Assembly (NCBI RefSeq): GCF_000317555.1
Contig: NC_019745.1
Coordinates: forward strand, 1,736,001-1,800,000
Origin: Gloeocapsa sp. PCC 7428
GTDB lineage: Bacteria; Cyanobacteriota; Cyanobacteriia; Cyanobacteriales; Chroococcidiopsidaceae
Direction: 5' to 3'
Length of the DNA: 64,000 bases
The notes beneath the pieces are model-generated. The model was not told the origin of the DNA, did not search any database, and saw only the letters and a list, made by a program, of their open reading frames with translations. Numbering within the stretch: position 1 is the stretch's first letter; the number at the start of each line of letters is the position of its first letter. Made by a program: the position numbers and the translations under genes. Below are positions 42,809 through 52,358 of the stretch, in pieces.

Positions 42809-43771
42809 ATGTCCGGCGTTGTTACGTATAGTCCTGCCTACACCTTAGTGCCTACCTATGAGTGCTTTAATCGCTGTGATTATTGCAATTTTCGCGTAGA
42901 ACCAGGTAAAGCACCCTGGATAACCCTCTCTACAGCCGAAAAAATCCTCAAAGAATTGCAGAATCAAAACGTTTGTGAGATTCTCATTTTAAGTGGCGAG
43001 GTTCATCCGCATTCATCAAGGCGTGAATCATGGCTACAGTTAATTTATGGGTTATGCGAACTGGCGATCGCACTGGGTTTTTTGCCACATACAAACGTAG
43101 GGCCTCTAAGTTTTGTAGAAATGCAACAGCTTAAAACCGTAAATGTATCGATGGGTTTAATGCTAGAGCAACTAACGCCTGCGTTATTAAATACAGTTCA
43201 TCGCCATGCACCGAGTAAGATACCAGAACTAAGATTACAACAACTCGTTTGGGCAGGAGAATTACAGATTCCGTTTACAACAGGTTTACTTCTGGGAATT
43301 GGCGAAACACAAGATGATTGGTGGGAGACGTTGGAGGCGATCGCGCAATTACACACTCGTTATGGTCATATCCAAGAAGTCATTCTGCAACCTTACAGCC
43401 CAGGAAATCAACAAATATGGGACGCACCAGGCTTTGAACCGCAGCAGTTACCGCAAGTAATTGCAAAAGCTAGAGAAATTCTACCCGCAGAAATTACAAT
43501 TCAAATTCCACCAAATTTAGTTTCAGATCCCAACTGGTTACTTGCTTGTATTAAAGCAGGAGCAAGAGATTTAGGCGGTATTGGACCAAAAGATGAAGTC
43601 AATCCAGATTATCCACATCTGACTTGCGAGAATTTATTACAAATATTAAAATCAGCCGGATGGCAACTCATACCACGCTTGCCAATTTATCCCCAGTATG
43701 GCAAATGGCTACCGCAACATTTACAAACAGCAGTGCAATCTTGGAGAAATATGGCTTCAGCAGCTTTTTGA
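42809..43771 (+). CDS. cofG: 7,8-didemethyl-8-hydroxy-5-deazariboflavin synthase, CofG subunit
   Basis: 320 residues. Radical SAM enzyme; the cluster motif CX3CX2C is in YECFNRCDYCNFRVEP. Further family text: ILILSGEVHPHSSRRESWLQ, SMGLMLEQLTPALLNTVHRH, FTTGLLLGIGETQDDWWETL and NPDYPHLTCENLLQILKSAG. With CofH it makes FO, the precursor of F420; in cyanobacteria FO serves as antenna chromophore of some DNA photolyases. CofH is not in this window. Start is the ATG at 42809. Divergent from psbA and convergent with the GST gene. Confidence 0.95.
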   Translation: MSGVVTYSPAYTLVPTYECFNRCDYCNFRVEPGKAPWITLSTAEKILKELQNQNVCEILILSGEVHPHSSRRESWLQLIYGLCELAIALGFLPHTNVGPLSFVEMQQLKTVNVSMGLMLEQLTPALLNTVHRHAPSKIPELRLQQLVWAGELQIPFTTGLLLGIGETQDDWWETLEAIAQLHTRYGHIQEVILQPYSPGNQQIWDAPGFEPQQLPQVIAKAREILPAEITIQIPPNLVSDPNWLLACIKAGARDLGGIGPKDEVNPDYPHLTCENLLQILKSAGWQLIPRLPIYPQYGKWLPQHLQTAVQSWRNMASAAF

Positions 43772-43822
43772 TTCTTCAGCCTGCTCGATCGACTGGTAGA
43801 ACTGCTGACACTTCTATTGCAT

Positions 43823-44506
43823 CTACTGCTGAGACAGCGCGTTTATCCGTTGATGGCGACGGCGCTGCCAAATTTTTGGTATCACTCGCATCCGACGTTT
43901 GAAGCTACTCCACTCTTGTGGACTCAATTCAATCTGTTGCCAAGTAGGTCGAGCTAATAAACGATCAGACCAACGATTCAAGTTAGGGTATTTGGTCAAA
44001 GCAATGCCTAGATCAGGCATTCTATGAACGAGTGTTCCAGCGACAATTTCTGCTAGTGTCAGCTGTTCGCCAGCAAAGTAAGGGGAGTCCTCCAATAAAG
44101 CTTCAAAATAATTCAATGTATTAATTGCCCGTAGCTGAGCATACTCCAACTCTACTGAGTTCTCATCGCGAACGAGTAATCTGAACACCGCAGGTAGTAA
44201 TTCATTGAGCGTAACCATTTGCACCATCCGAACCTTTGCTAAAGCGATCGCATCAGTCGGAAGCAGCGATTGCTCAGGATACCGTGCTTCTAGATAATCT
44301 AGAATGGCTAACGATTCAATCACGCGAAAATCACCATCAACCAAAACTGGGACATGGCTAAAAGGATTCAAGGCGAGAAATTCAGGTTCAAATTGTTCGC
44401 CGCTTAAATCAACTGAAATTAATTCAAAAGGAAGTTGCTTTTCTAGCAGAGCTAACCATACAGGACGAGCATAAGCGGAAGGACGGGCATAGTAAAGCTT
44501 GAGCAT
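43823..44506 (-). CDS. Glutathione S-transferase family protein
   Basis: 227 residues. The thioredoxin-like N-terminal domain starts LKLYYARPSAYARPVWLALL and contains NPFSHVPVLVDGDFRVIESL (cis-Pro and the ES motif binding the glutathione glutamyl part). The helical C-terminal domain contains YFAGEQLTLAEIVAGTLVHR with the conserved N-cap/ALA-type Asp/Glu region. It would conjugate or reduce electrophiles with glutathione. The last 25 residues are basic. A palindromic operator (44539-44552) lies in its promoter and matches one before the TetR gene just upstream, so it is probably repressed by that TetR. Confidence 0.88.
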   Translation of the reverse strand: MLKLYYARPSAYARPVWLALLEKQLPFELISVDLSGEQFEPEFLALNPFSHVPVLVDGDFRVIESLAILDYLEARYPEQSLLPTDAIALAKVRMVQMVTLNELLPAVFRLLVRDENSVELEYAQLRAINTLNYFEALLEDSPYFAGEQLTLAEIVAGTLVHRMPDLGIALTKYPNLNRWSDRLLARPTWQQIELSPQEWSSFKRRMRVIPKIWQRRRHQRINALSQQ

Positions 44507-44538
44507 AAGAACTATTTCTCACAATGAGAGCAATAAAA

Positions 44539-44558
44539 AGACCGATCGGTTTGTTATA
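44539..44558 (-). promoter_or_regulatory. Operator and -10 box of the GST gene
   Basis: ACCGATCGGT (44541-44550) is a perfect 10-bp palindrome within AGACCGATCGGTTT (44539-44552). On the minus strand a -10-like TATAAC lies immediately upstream of it (44553-44558), so a bound repressor would cover the transcription start. It matches the site at 45181-45194. Confidence 0.65.
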
Positions 44559-44571
44559 GTGCAAAAAAAAT

Positions 44572-45171
44572 TTAGATGAGTGCTGCTAGTTGGTTTTGAA
44601 TATAAGTTTTAAGATGGTTTAGGGCACGTTCTAAATAAGAAGCATCGCCATACAACTTGCTGAGCATTACCCCTCCCTCAATGGTTGCAATCAAAATCGT
44701 AGCAATAGTATCAGAATTGACATCTGCACGCAATTCACCACGCATAACACCTTTATCGACAATGCGATGAATCAAACTGCGCCACGCATCCATGGCATGT
44801 TGCGCCCGTTCGCGTAAAGCTGGATGAGCATCATCACTCTCTACCGCTGTATTGAGGATTGGACAACCGCCCTGGACGGGTGGGTCGTTCAACATATGCT
44901 CATAAACACTGAGAATTGCAATTAAGCGATCCACCGCATGACGTTTTCCTTTCAAAGCACCCGTAAATTTCTGCTGTATGCGACTGGCTGCGAAGTCAAA
45001 TGCTGCTAGAGCTAGCTCATCTTTGCTGCGGAAGTGATTATAAATGCCTCCTTTTTGTAAACCTGTAACACGCATTATGTCTGACATCGAAGACCCTGCA
45101 TACCCTTGCTGGTTAAATAGAGCCGCTGCTTGCTCGATAATACGTGTTTTGGTTTGTTGAGCTTTTGACAT
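44572..45171 (-). CDS. TetR/AcrR family regulator of the GST gene
   Basis: 199 residues. The TetR helix-turn-helix reads GYAGSSMSDIMRVTGLQKGG followed by IYNHFRSKDELALAAFDFAA. The ligand-binding domain contains PPVQGGCPILNTAVESDDAH, with a conserved-looking cysteine. It lies directly upstream of the GST gene on the same strand, with 65 bases between. Both genes have an AGACCGATC(A/G)GT palindrome just before their starts, so the protein probably represses itself and the GST gene and is released by some electrophile or drug-like ligand. The ligand is unknown. Confidence 0.88.
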   Translation of the reverse strand: MSKAQQTKTRIIEQAAALFNQQGYAGSSMSDIMRVTGLQKGGIYNHFRSKDELALAAFDFAASRIQQKFTGALKGKRHAVDRLIAILSVYEHMLNDPPVQGGCPILNTAVESDDAHPALRERAQHAMDAWRSLIHRIVDKGVMRGELRADVNSDTIATILIATIEGGVMLSKLYGDASYLERALNHLKTYIQNQLAALI

Positions 45172-45180
45172 CTAAATTAA

Positions 45181-45207
45181 AGACCGATCAGTCTGTTTAA
45201 AATTATA
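45181..45207 (-). promoter_or_regulatory. Operator and -10 box of the TetR gene
   Basis: AGACCGATCAGTCT (45181-45194) is a palindrome with arms AGAC/GTCT around CGATCA, ten bases before the start codon. On the minus strand TATAAT (45202-45207) lies just upstream of it, a perfect -10 box. The site matches that of the GST gene. Confidence 0.7.
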
Positions 45208-45290
45208 GCAGGAGTATAGCAAAAAGAATGAAATTTGCTTTGTGGTTTTATACAGACTGACTCAGCTATTTTAAAGTCAAGCGTTTGATA

Positions 45291-45716
45291 TTAATCTTCA
45301 ACTATTAGTAATAAAGCGTCATTTAAAAGCTTCGACGAGTCAATTAAGGCTGCTAATTCTTCTGGCTCATATTTTCCTTGACTAACTTCAAGTGATGCCG
45401 TGTCAATTGCACTATCTAGTGCGTTGCGTAGAATAGATTGCAAATCGTCTTTAGTTAGATAATAGCCTCCTGACTTGCGGCGCTTGTTCTTTTCCTTAAT
45501 TTCCCGCACGCCATTACGAATTGACACTTCCCACGATTTTGTAGAACGGTTTTCGGCTTGCTTTTTGATCAAGTGATGTAACAAAACTTTGGCATGAGAA
45601 CGAATATTATTAATTTTGTCATCGCAACTTATTTCTTCAAGTTCTTCTACCAGTAGTAAAGCTGCTGCGCTTTCACCCTTCAAAATTAAATTCTTAAGTT
45701 CTAATAACTCTTCCAT
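45291..45716 (-). CDS. DUF29-like protein
   Basis: 141 residues, starting MEELLELKNLILKGESAAAL. The text HAKVLLHHLIKKQAENRSTK SW followed by SIRNGVREI is typical of the cyanobacterial DUF29 family (helical bundle, LLxHLIKxQ...RxxxSWxxSI). The remainder is charged and helical with no membrane segment. Many paralogues of this family occur in cyanobacterial genomes; their role is unknown. It stands alone on the minus strand upstream of hflX (divergent). Confidence 0.72.
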   Translation of the reverse strand: MEELLELKNLILKGESAAALLLVEELEEISCDDKINNIRSHAKVLLHHLIKKQAENRSTKSWEVSIRNGVREIKEKNKRRKSGGYYLTKDDLQSILRNALDSAIDTASLEVSQGKYEPEELAALIDSSKLLNDALLLIVED

Positions 45717-46045
45717 AGTTCTATACAGCGTTAGAGCTTGTTTTAGTCTCTAAGACAAACCAATCAGAATTACGTCTATGAAGTGAAAGCTGATTATCGA
45801 CCCAATCTAGTAGTAACTGTTGCCACTTAAGTACTATGATGGCACGCAGCTTATTACCCTAGCCCTATATTATCTGTGAGCTTGATTGCGTTTCACTTGT
45901 ATAATCTATGTGTTCGTAAAAGCAATGCCAATAGGAATGATCTCTAACCACCGTTCAAGTATTGTTACTAACTTGAGTTCAACAACGTGAAAACAGCGCG
46001 ATAAAATAGATGTAGTGAATTCAGAAGACCAAATATTGGTCGAAG
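45717..46045. other. Intergenic region between DUF29-like gene and hflX
   Basis: 329 bases between divergent genes. No gene or strong hairpin is visible. It should hold both promoters. Confidence 0.35.
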
Positions 46046-47779
46046 GTGCCTATCGAGACTATTTACGGTAATCTTCAAGGATTAAAATCCAGCCAGATTA
46101 AGCAACTACAACGGCTGTATCAACAACGCCTACCAGGCGATCGCCCGACGACACCAGAATTTGCCCAGCGGTTGGCAGCAATTAGCACCGAAATTAACCA
46201 ACCGGTGTGCGCCTATGTAAATCGTCGGGGACAAGTGATTCGTGTAGGGGTTGGTACGCCACGTCAAACTCAAATTCCACCACTAGAACTACCACGCTAT
46301 GGCGCAGAACGTCTTAGTGGTATTCGCTGCATTGCTACGCAACTCAAATCTGAACCACCCAGCGAAGCGGCGTTAACTGCAATGGCGCTGCAAAGATTAG
46401 ATGTTCTAGCGGTACTCAACATCACAGGATCAGGATTTCAACGTCGTGGGGGTGGAGCAACAGGCTATGTTAAAGAAACTTATCTGGCGCATTTGGTTCC
46501 TAGTACCGAAGAAACAGAAACTGATACACAGCAGACGCGCACTTCACCGCTAGCGAGTTGGAGTGTGTCACAACCGCTCAGTTTAGATGTTCTGAGTAAT
46601 CAGGATTTTCTTGATTTAATTGAAGGACTCGAAGCTGAATTTCGGCGCGAATACGTTGCGACGCAGGTAGATAGCGACCGCGATCGCGTACTCATTGTGG
46701 GAGTCCAAACTGACGATCTGACACCACAAGCGTTTCAAGATACGCTCGACGAATTAGCGCGATTAGTTGATACCGCTGGGGGAGAAGTTTTACAAACATT
46801 CCGCCAAAAGCGATCGCGTCCGCATCCGCAAACCGCCGTTGGTGAAGGAAAAGTGCAAGAAATTGCTTTAACTGCACAAACGCTGGGTGCTAACTTAATT
46901 GTCTTTGACCGCGATCTTTCACCCGCGCAAGTCCGCAACTTAGAAACGCAAATCGGAATTCGCGTTGTTGACCGCACAGAGGTGATTTTAGACATTTTTG
47001 CCCAACGCGCTCGCACGCGTGCAGGTAAATTACAAGTCGAACTTGCCCAGCTTGAATATATGCTGCCGCGACTAACGGGACGGGGTCAAGCAATGTCGCG
47101 ACTTGGTGGTGGAATTGGAACTCGCGGACCTGGTGAAACAAAACTAGAAACCGAACGCCGCGCGATCGCCAGACGGATTGCGAGATTACAAGAAGAAGTC
47201 AATCAGCTACAAGCGCATCGATCGCGTCTGCGACAACAGCGCCAACATCGCGAAGTTCCTTCAGTGGCGATCGTTGGTTATACGAACGCGGGAAAGTCTA
47301 CACTACTCAATGCACTAACTAATGCGGAAGTTTACACAGCGGATCAGTTATTTGCAACGCTTGATCCAACGACACGCCGTTTGGTAGTTCCCGATGTGGG
47401 TGGAGAACCGCAAGCCATAGTATTAACAGATACGGTGGGTTTTATCCACGAACTTCCAGCGTCACTCATGGATGCATTTCGCGCCACGCTTGAAGAAGTG
47501 ACAGAAGCCGACGCGTTACTTCATGTTGTCGATCTTTCGCATCCAGCATGGCAAAGTCAAATTCGGTCAGTGATGAGTATTTTGTCGGAAATGCCTATAA
47601 CTCCAGGACCCATGCTGATTGCTTTGAACAAAGTCGATCGCGTTGATAGTGATACGTTAGCCGTCGCGCAAGAAGAATTTCCGCAAGCGGTGTATATTTC
47701 TGCAAGCGATCGCTTAGGATTAGAAACTCTCCGCCAACGCCTCGGACAACTTGTGCGCTACGCGGTTGCGCCTAGCTAA
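46046..47779 (+). CDS. hflX: GTPase HflX
   Basis: 577 residues, longer than the usual 430 or so because of a roughly 190-residue N-terminal extension typical of cyanobacterial HflX. HflX binds and splits stalled or hibernating ribosomes. The HflX N-domain begins near DRVLIVGVQTDDLTPQAFQD; QKRSRPHPQTAVGEGKVQEI and GGGIGTRGPGETKLETERR are diagnostic. The G domain has GYTNAGKST (G1, near residue 412), DTVGFI (G3) and NKVD (G4). The start codon is GTG with GAAGG just before it. Its end nearly touches the end of the convergent DUF445 gene (3-base gap). Confidence 0.96.
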   Translation: MPIETIYGNLQGLKSSQIKQLQRLYQQRLPGDRPTTPEFAQRLAAISTEINQPVCAYVNRRGQVIRVGVGTPRQTQIPPLELPRYGAERLSGIRCIATQLKSEPPSEAALTAMALQRLDVLAVLNITGSGFQRRGGGATGYVKETYLAHLVPSTEETETDTQQTRTSPLASWSVSQPLSLDVLSNQDFLDLIEGLEAEFRREYVATQVDSDRDRVLIVGVQTDDLTPQAFQDTLDELARLVDTAGGEVLQTFRQKRSRPHPQTAVGEGKVQEIALTAQTLGANLIVFDRDLSPAQVRNLETQIGIRVVDRTEVILDIFAQRARTRAGKLQVELAQLEYMLPRLTGRGQAMSRLGGGIGTRGPGETKLETERRAIARRIARLQEEVNQLQAHRSRLRQQRQHREVPSVAIVGYTNAGKSTLLNALTNAEVYTADQLFATLDPTTRRLVVPDVGGEPQAIVLTDTVGFIHELPASLMDAFRATLEEVTEADALLHVVDLSHPAWQSQIRSVMSILSEMPITPGPMLIALNKVDRVDSDTLAVAQEEFPQAVYISASDRLGLETLRQRLGQLVRYAVAPS

Positions 47780-47782
47780 GGA

Positions 47783-49018
47783 CTAGAAATTACGCAAGAT
47801 CAAAAATAGGGTTTGTAGCGAACCGACGACAAATCCTAAAACTCCACCTAAATTAACAATTGCTTGTAGTTCATTTTTAACAATTCCTTCGACTGCGGTT
47901 TCGAGATCCGCTGCGGAAGTTGATTTAACACGATCAACAATCACTTGATCGATTGACAAAATTGGAATTGCCTGCGCCACAATATTTTCTAAATCGCGTT
48001 CTAGGTAGCGTTCTAAAATTAATGCCAGTTCTTTGCTGACAACATCGAGCGAAGTCGTTACTGCTGCTGAATTACGCAGACGGTTTAACAGGAGACTCGC
48101 AATGTTTTCCCAATCAAGCGAATCGCTTAAGCCTTGCAGAACTTCACCGCCACGCGTTTGTAAATAGCTGCGAATCGTATCGCGGATCGTTTTGCGTAGC
48201 TGGCGTACTGTCGAGACAGGTAAGTTTTGTAAAGACAGATTTTTTAACCAAGTTTTGAGGCGGTTACGAACGTCTAATGAGCGAGTTAATTCTTGGATGC
48301 GATCGTTTGCGGCTTCTCTTTCGTCTAAGCAGTAACTTCTGAGGCGCGTTAAGGTATTACGTAAACCGAATAAATTAGCAACAACCCAGTAAGTTCCGCT
48401 GGCTTTTTCGCGAAAGCCTTCATCAATCGTTTGAATTGTGCGATCGGTGAGAAAGTCAACTAAAAGCTGACGAATCACGTCGGGTGGTAAAACAACTTGT
48501 AATAACCAGTCTGCGAGTTTAGTCGCTTGTTCGTCGCTCAGTTGAAACTCAAGGAGTACTTGATCGAAAATCTGATTCGTTTGCGCTTCTAAAAAATCTT
48601 CGCGTCGCGCTAAAACTTTGAGTAAACGTGGTAAAGATTGACCAAGCAAATCTTTGAGGATATTTGCCGTAATTTTTGCAGTTTTCTGCTCTTTGTCAAG
48701 GCGAATTTGATCTAAGGCTAATCGTAGCAGCCACAAAATACCAGCCTGCACGCGTTCGGGTTGCAGTAAGCGCCGTGCTAAATTTTGCAATTCTTCTGGC
48801 GTCAGCAGGGACCCCATAATTGTGTCTGCAACCCGCTTTGCTAACCGTTCTTGGTTGCGCGGAATTAAACCTGGGGTAAACGGTAAACGATTTCGACCGA
48901 TATAGATTGCTCGGTAGGGACGAAAGAGCATCTTAATGGCTATGTCGTTCGTAAAATAGCCAATAATTCCTCCGAGTACAGGAGGTGCTGCATAAAACCA
49001 AAGGTTAGACCAGTCCAA
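47783..49018 (-). CDS. DUF445 family membrane protein
   Basis: 411 residues. The N-terminus [20 protein letters not shown] is a membrane segment with the G-x-x-TN-x-x-A motif of DUF445 (YheB-like), followed by [20 protein letters not shown] and [21 protein letters not shown] long helical region follows, and the protein ends in a second hydrophobic segment ([20 protein letters not shown]). The family is membrane-associated and uncharacterised. It lies in the same direction as menG, 60 bases downstream, and may be cotranscribed with it. Confidence 0.88.
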   Translation of the reverse strand: MDWSNLWFYAAPPVLGGIIGYFTNDIAIKMLFRPYRAIYIGRNRLPFTPGLIPRNQERLAKRVADTIMGSLLTPEELQNLARRLLQPERVQAGILWLLRLALDQIRLDKEQKTAKITANILKDLLGQSLPRLLKVLARREDFLEAQTNQIFDQVLLEFQLSDEQATKLADWLLQVVLPPDVIRQLLVDFLTDRTIQTIDEGFREKASGTYWVVANLFGLRNTLTRLRSYCLDEREAANDRIQELTRSLDVRNRLKTWLKNLSLQNLPVSTVRQLRKTIRDTIRSYLQTRGGEVLQGLSDSLDWENIASLLLNRLRNSAAVTTSLDVVSKELALILERYLERDLENIVAQAIPILSIDQVIVDRVKSTSAADLETAVEGIVKNELQAIVNLGGVLGFVVGSLQTLFLILRNF

Positions 49019-49080
49019 GAGTGCGAACCGATAAGAATTTCAGGTCTTAGATTTTGGCAAAGACGATGCTGCACATAAAT

Positions 49081-49770
49081 CTAAGGTTTTGTGATTGTCA
49101 ATACTCCCATCATACCGCTAGCAATGGGGTAGTGTGTGGCTTTGGTAAAGCCTGCATCTTGAGCTAATTTGAGTTGTTCTTGACCGGTAGGAAATCGCTC
49201 TAAACTAGGGCTGATGTAAGCGTACTCTTCGCTTAAGCCAAGTTGATGCGCGAGTGGAACAACTAATGTATCGAGATACCACTGTTGAAACGCTCGCATT
49301 TGCGAATTACTAGGGCGATGAAAGTCCAAAATAGCAGCTGTGGCACCAGGTTTGAGTACGCGGTGTAACTCTTGAAGGCAAAGCGGAATATCGATAACAT
49401 TACGCAATCCGTAGCCCATTGTCGCTGCATCAAAGAAATTATCCGCGAAGGGTAACTTCAAAACGTCGGCTTCTATCCAGGTAATGGCAGCAGGGTATTG
49501 TTGCGAACGTTGTTGGGCGATCGCCAGTAACTGCGGTGAAAAATCCACGCCATAAACTTGACCTGTGGTTCCTACGACACGACTCAGCCGTAATGTCAAA
49601 TCGCCACTTCCACAGCATAAATCAAGACAAGTGTCTCCAGCTTTTGCACGACTCCATTTAACGGTCATTTGCTTCCAAATGCGATGCTGCCCTAAACTCA
49701 GCCAATCGTTCATTTGGTCATAAACTGGGGCAATACGGTCGAAAATGTCGCGGATTTGAGTTGAAGTCAT
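49081..49770 (-). CDS. menG: Demethylphylloquinone/menaquinone methyltransferase (UbiE/MenG family)
   Basis: 229 residues. Class I methyltransferase of the UbiE family: IFDRIAPVYDQMNDWLSLGQ, DTCLDLCCGSGDLTLRLSRV (motif I), YGVDFSPQLLAIAQQRSQQY, DAATMGYGLRNVIDIPLCLQ (YGLRN signature) and LHRVLKPGATAAILDFHRPS. In cyanobacteria it methylates demethylphylloquinone, the last step in making the photosystem I quinone. The fit to the phylloquinone enzyme rests on lineage. Upstream the intergenic DNA has CTCTGCTTC-type repeats. Confidence 0.92.
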   Translation of the reverse strand: MTSTQIRDIFDRIAPVYDQMNDWLSLGQHRIWKQMTVKWSRAKAGDTCLDLCCGSGDLTLRLSRVVGTTGQVYGVDFSPQLLAIAQQRSQQYPAAITWIEADVLKLPFADNFFDAATMGYGLRNVIDIPLCLQELHRVLKPGATAAILDFHRPSNSQMRAFQQWYLDTLVVPLAHQLGLSEEYAYISPSLERFPTGQEQLKLAQDAGFTKATHYPIASGMMGVLTITKP

Positions 49771-49809
49771 AAGGAGTGACTAGTGGTTAGTGCAAAAGAA
49801 TTTTATTGT

Positions 49810-49862
49810 AGTATTTCTCCTCTGCTTCCTCTGCACCTCTGCTTCCTCTGCTTCCTCTACAC
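49810..49862. repeat. Pyrimidine-rich low-complexity repeat
   Basis: Repeated CTCTGCTTCCTCTGCACCTC-type units between menG and raf1. The same unit text appears inside the MITE-like element at 22765-22820, so it is a dispersed noncoding repeat. Confidence 0.5.
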
Positions 49863-49907
49863 TCTTCACATTAAAATAGGATTTGTGCTTAACGAGTTGC
49901 TGAGATT

Positions 49908-50993
49908 ATGACTGAATTACCGGCGAATCCTGCTAATGGTGGTGGGGAATCTCCAGAAGTGATTGAGGAATTGTTGCGATCGCTACGGCAAAAGCAAGGC
50001 AATTGGGTAGGATGGGGCAAAGCTTGTGCCAGGTTACAAAAGTCTGGTTATAATTCCCAAGCAATTTTTGAAGCAACGGGATTCGAGCCAGTGCAGCAAA
50101 ATCAAGTAATTGTGGGCGCGCAAGTGTATGATTCTATTGAGAAAGCTGAAGCACCGCCCGAAGTGCGATCGCATTATGCCCAGCGGGGTAGTGATGTATT
50201 ATATGAACTGCGCTTGTTAACTCAAGCTGAACGTGCTGCTGCTGCTGAGTTGATTTTATTGCACCGCCTTGATGCGGACGAAGCGAAAGAAGTTGCTAAA
50301 GCCGTTAAAGAATTTTCGCGATTTCGGACATTACCCGCAGGCTTTTCCAATCATCCAGGGGATGCGGTTGCGTATCAGTGTTGGAAACTCGCGCGGCAAA
50401 AAAATGATTTACAAGAGCGATCGCGTCTTATTGCTAAAGGCTTAAGATTTGCGCATACTGCAACTGCTAGAGAACAAATTGAGCAACTACTAGTCGATTT
50501 TACGGCTGTCTCGAAGCGCCCTGCGCCACGTTTACCGTTTTACCGTCTCGAAGCTGAGGAAGAATTACCGCGTCTTGTACCTGTTGTTGGTGAAATGCCT
50601 CTTAAGGTAGATGACTTTAAAGCAGTTCCTTTTGCTGAAGAAATGGAACCGTTTCGTATGGTCAAGTTTGCTGGAGAACAGGCGTGGGTACCAATACCAG
50701 GATGGCAGGTTGTTTTAGGAACTACAGATCCTGTTGCAATTTTGTGTACGAGCGATCGCTTGCCAAATCAAACTGACAGTAGCAAAGAACAAGTTTTAGT
50801 CCTTGTGGATCGTTCGCAACGCGAATGGGATGCAAATAGCTACTTTGTTGTTGAACAATCAGGACAACTTGAATTTCAGTGGTTCGATAGTGCTACTGAT
50901 ACATCGCTACTTGGTCGAGTTGTTCTCATCCTTCGTCCCAAGCGAATTGTGGATGAAGAACTGACCAAAGATTCGTGGCAAATTGATGAGTAG
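49908..50993 (+). CDS. raf1: Rubisco accumulation factor 1
   Basis: 361 residues. Raf1 is an assembly chaperone that holds RbcL dimers together until RbcS joins. The N-terminal alpha domain reads EELLRSLRQKQGNWVGWGKA, LQKSGYNSQAIFEATGFEPV, then AEAPPEVRSHYAQRGSDVLY, with the flexible linker near 200-220 and the C-terminal beta domain from about 220 (LPFYRLEAEEELPRLVPVVG, VPIPGWQVVLGTTDPVAILC). The start ATG is 49908. It stands alone, not linked to rbc genes. The N-terminus has a short glycine-rich extension. Confidence 0.95.
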   Translation: MTELPANPANGGGESPEVIEELLRSLRQKQGNWVGWGKACARLQKSGYNSQAIFEATGFEPVQQNQVIVGAQVYDSIEKAEAPPEVRSHYAQRGSDVLYELRLLTQAERAAAAELILLHRLDADEAKEVAKAVKEFSRFRTLPAGFSNHPGDAVAYQCWKLARQKNDLQERSRLIAKGLRFAHTATAREQIEQLLVDFTAVSKRPAPRLPFYRLEAEEELPRLVPVVGEMPLKVDDFKAVPFAEEMEPFRMVKFAGEQAWVPIPGWQVVLGTTDPVAILCTSDRLPNQTDSSKEQVLVLVDRSQREWDANSYFVVEQSGQLEFQWFDSATDTSLLGRVVLILRPKRIVDEELTKDSWQIDE

Positions 50994-51050
50994 CAGAAGA
51001 AATCACTGACTGCTTGGAATAACTCACAACCATCTATGTATTTTTTATTA

Positions 51051-52340
51051 CTAAGGATATAGACCGCGATCGCTCAGGGCTTGAGCAATACGACCCACGC
51101 CTAAAGTATACGCAGCTAACCGTAATGGAACTTGTCGCTTCTGCGACTGTTTAATCACTTGCTGATAAGCATTAACCATCAATGCTTCCATTTCTCGATT
51201 GACGCGCTGTTCGTCCCAGAATAAGTAAGAAAGTCCTTGCACCCACTCAAGGTAACTGACAACAACTCCCCCAGCATTCGTCAAGATATCTGGCAAAACA
51301 GTGACGCCCCGCGCTTCTAATTCCTTGTGGGCTACCAGCGTAACAGGTGCATTTGCTGCTTCTGCCACAATTGACGCTTGAATTTGGTGCGCATTTTCTT
51401 CGGTAATTTGGTTTTCTAGTGCCGCCGGAATCAATACATCGCAGGGTAAAGTTAATAATTCCGCATTGGTAATTGCTTCTCCTTGTCCAAATCCAGAAAT
51501 TTGCTTGCGGTTTACTGCGGCATAATTTTTCAACGCCGGAATATCTAAACCTTTTTCCGAAAAGATACCACCGGAACCTGTTGAGACTGCAATGATCTTC
51601 GCTCCAGCTTCGTGAAGTAACAATGCTGCGGCGCTACCAACATTACCAAATCCCTGAATGGCAATTGTTGCTCCTACTAGCGATTTACCGCGCGCTGCCA
51701 AAGCTTCCCGCACGACGATCGTCACTCCCCGTCCTGTCGCCTGTTCGCGTCCTCTCGAACCACCAATTGAAATAGGTTTACCCGTGACAACTCCAGGAAC
51801 CGCATGACCGACATTCACCGAGTAGGTATCCATGATCCATGCCATTTCGCGGGCAGAAGTTCCCATATCAGGTGCAGGAATGTCTACTTCTGGACCAATA
51901 TCCTTGATGAGTTCGCTCGTATAGCGACGCGTAATTCGCTCTAACTCTCCAATACTATAACGAGTTGGATCTAACGCAATTCCTCCCTTAGCACCGCCGT
52001 AAGGAATTCCTAGCAGCGCGCATTTCCATGTCATCAGCATTGCCAGGGCTGATACTTCGCGCAGCGTTACTGCTGGGTGATAGCGAATTCCGCCTTTGTA
52101 GGGTCCTAAAACATCACTGTGCTGCACTCGATGTCCTGCCAGGACTTGCACTTCACCGCTATCCAATTTTACGGGAACTGAAATCGTCACAACTTTGCGG
52201 GGATGGCTAAGAACAGCTAATAAGCCTGGGTCGAGTTGTAATTCTTTGGCTGCCTGCTCTAAATAACTACACGCTTGATCGAAGGGGCAAATGTGTGCAG
52301 GAGAAGAAGCCTCTAAGGGTAGTACTGATGCTTCTACCAT
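51051..52340 (-). CDS. gdhA: Glutamate (Leu/Phe/Val-type) dehydrogenase
   Basis: About 429 residues from ATG 52340; a TTG five codons upstream is possible. It interconverts glutamate and 2-oxoglutarate plus ammonia. Motifs: VLGPYKGGIRYHPAVTLREV, IPYGGAKGGIALDPTRYSIG (catalytic lysine region), GPEVDIPAPDMGTSAREMAW, then the NAD(P) fold IAIQGFGNVGSAAALLLHEA. The length fits hexameric GDH. A GTA-N8-TAC sequence, the NtcA consensus, lies at 52359-52372, just upstream of the start. It is alone on the minus strand. Cofactor preference not clear from sequence. Confidence 0.93.
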   Translation of the reverse strand: MVEASVLPLEASSPAHICPFDQACSYLEQAAKELQLDPGLLAVLSHPRKVVTISVPVKLDSGEVQVLAGHRVQHSDVLGPYKGGIRYHPAVTLREVSALAMLMTWKCALLGIPYGGAKGGIALDPTRYSIGELERITRRYTSELIKDIGPEVDIPAPDMGTSAREMAWIMDTYSVNVGHAVPGVVTGKPISIGGSRGREQATGRGVTIVVREALAARGKSLVGATIAIQGFGNVGSAAALLLHEAGAKIIAVSTGSGGIFSEKGLDIPALKNYAAVNRKQISGFGQGEAITNAELLTLPCDVLIPAALENQITEENAHQIQASIVAEAANAPVTLVAHKELEARGVTVLPDILTNAGGVVVSYLEWVQGLSYLFWDEQRVNREMEALMVNAYQQVIKQSQKRQVPLRLAAYTLGVGRIAQALSDRGLYP

Positions 52341-52358
52341 AATAATATTTGGCAAACT

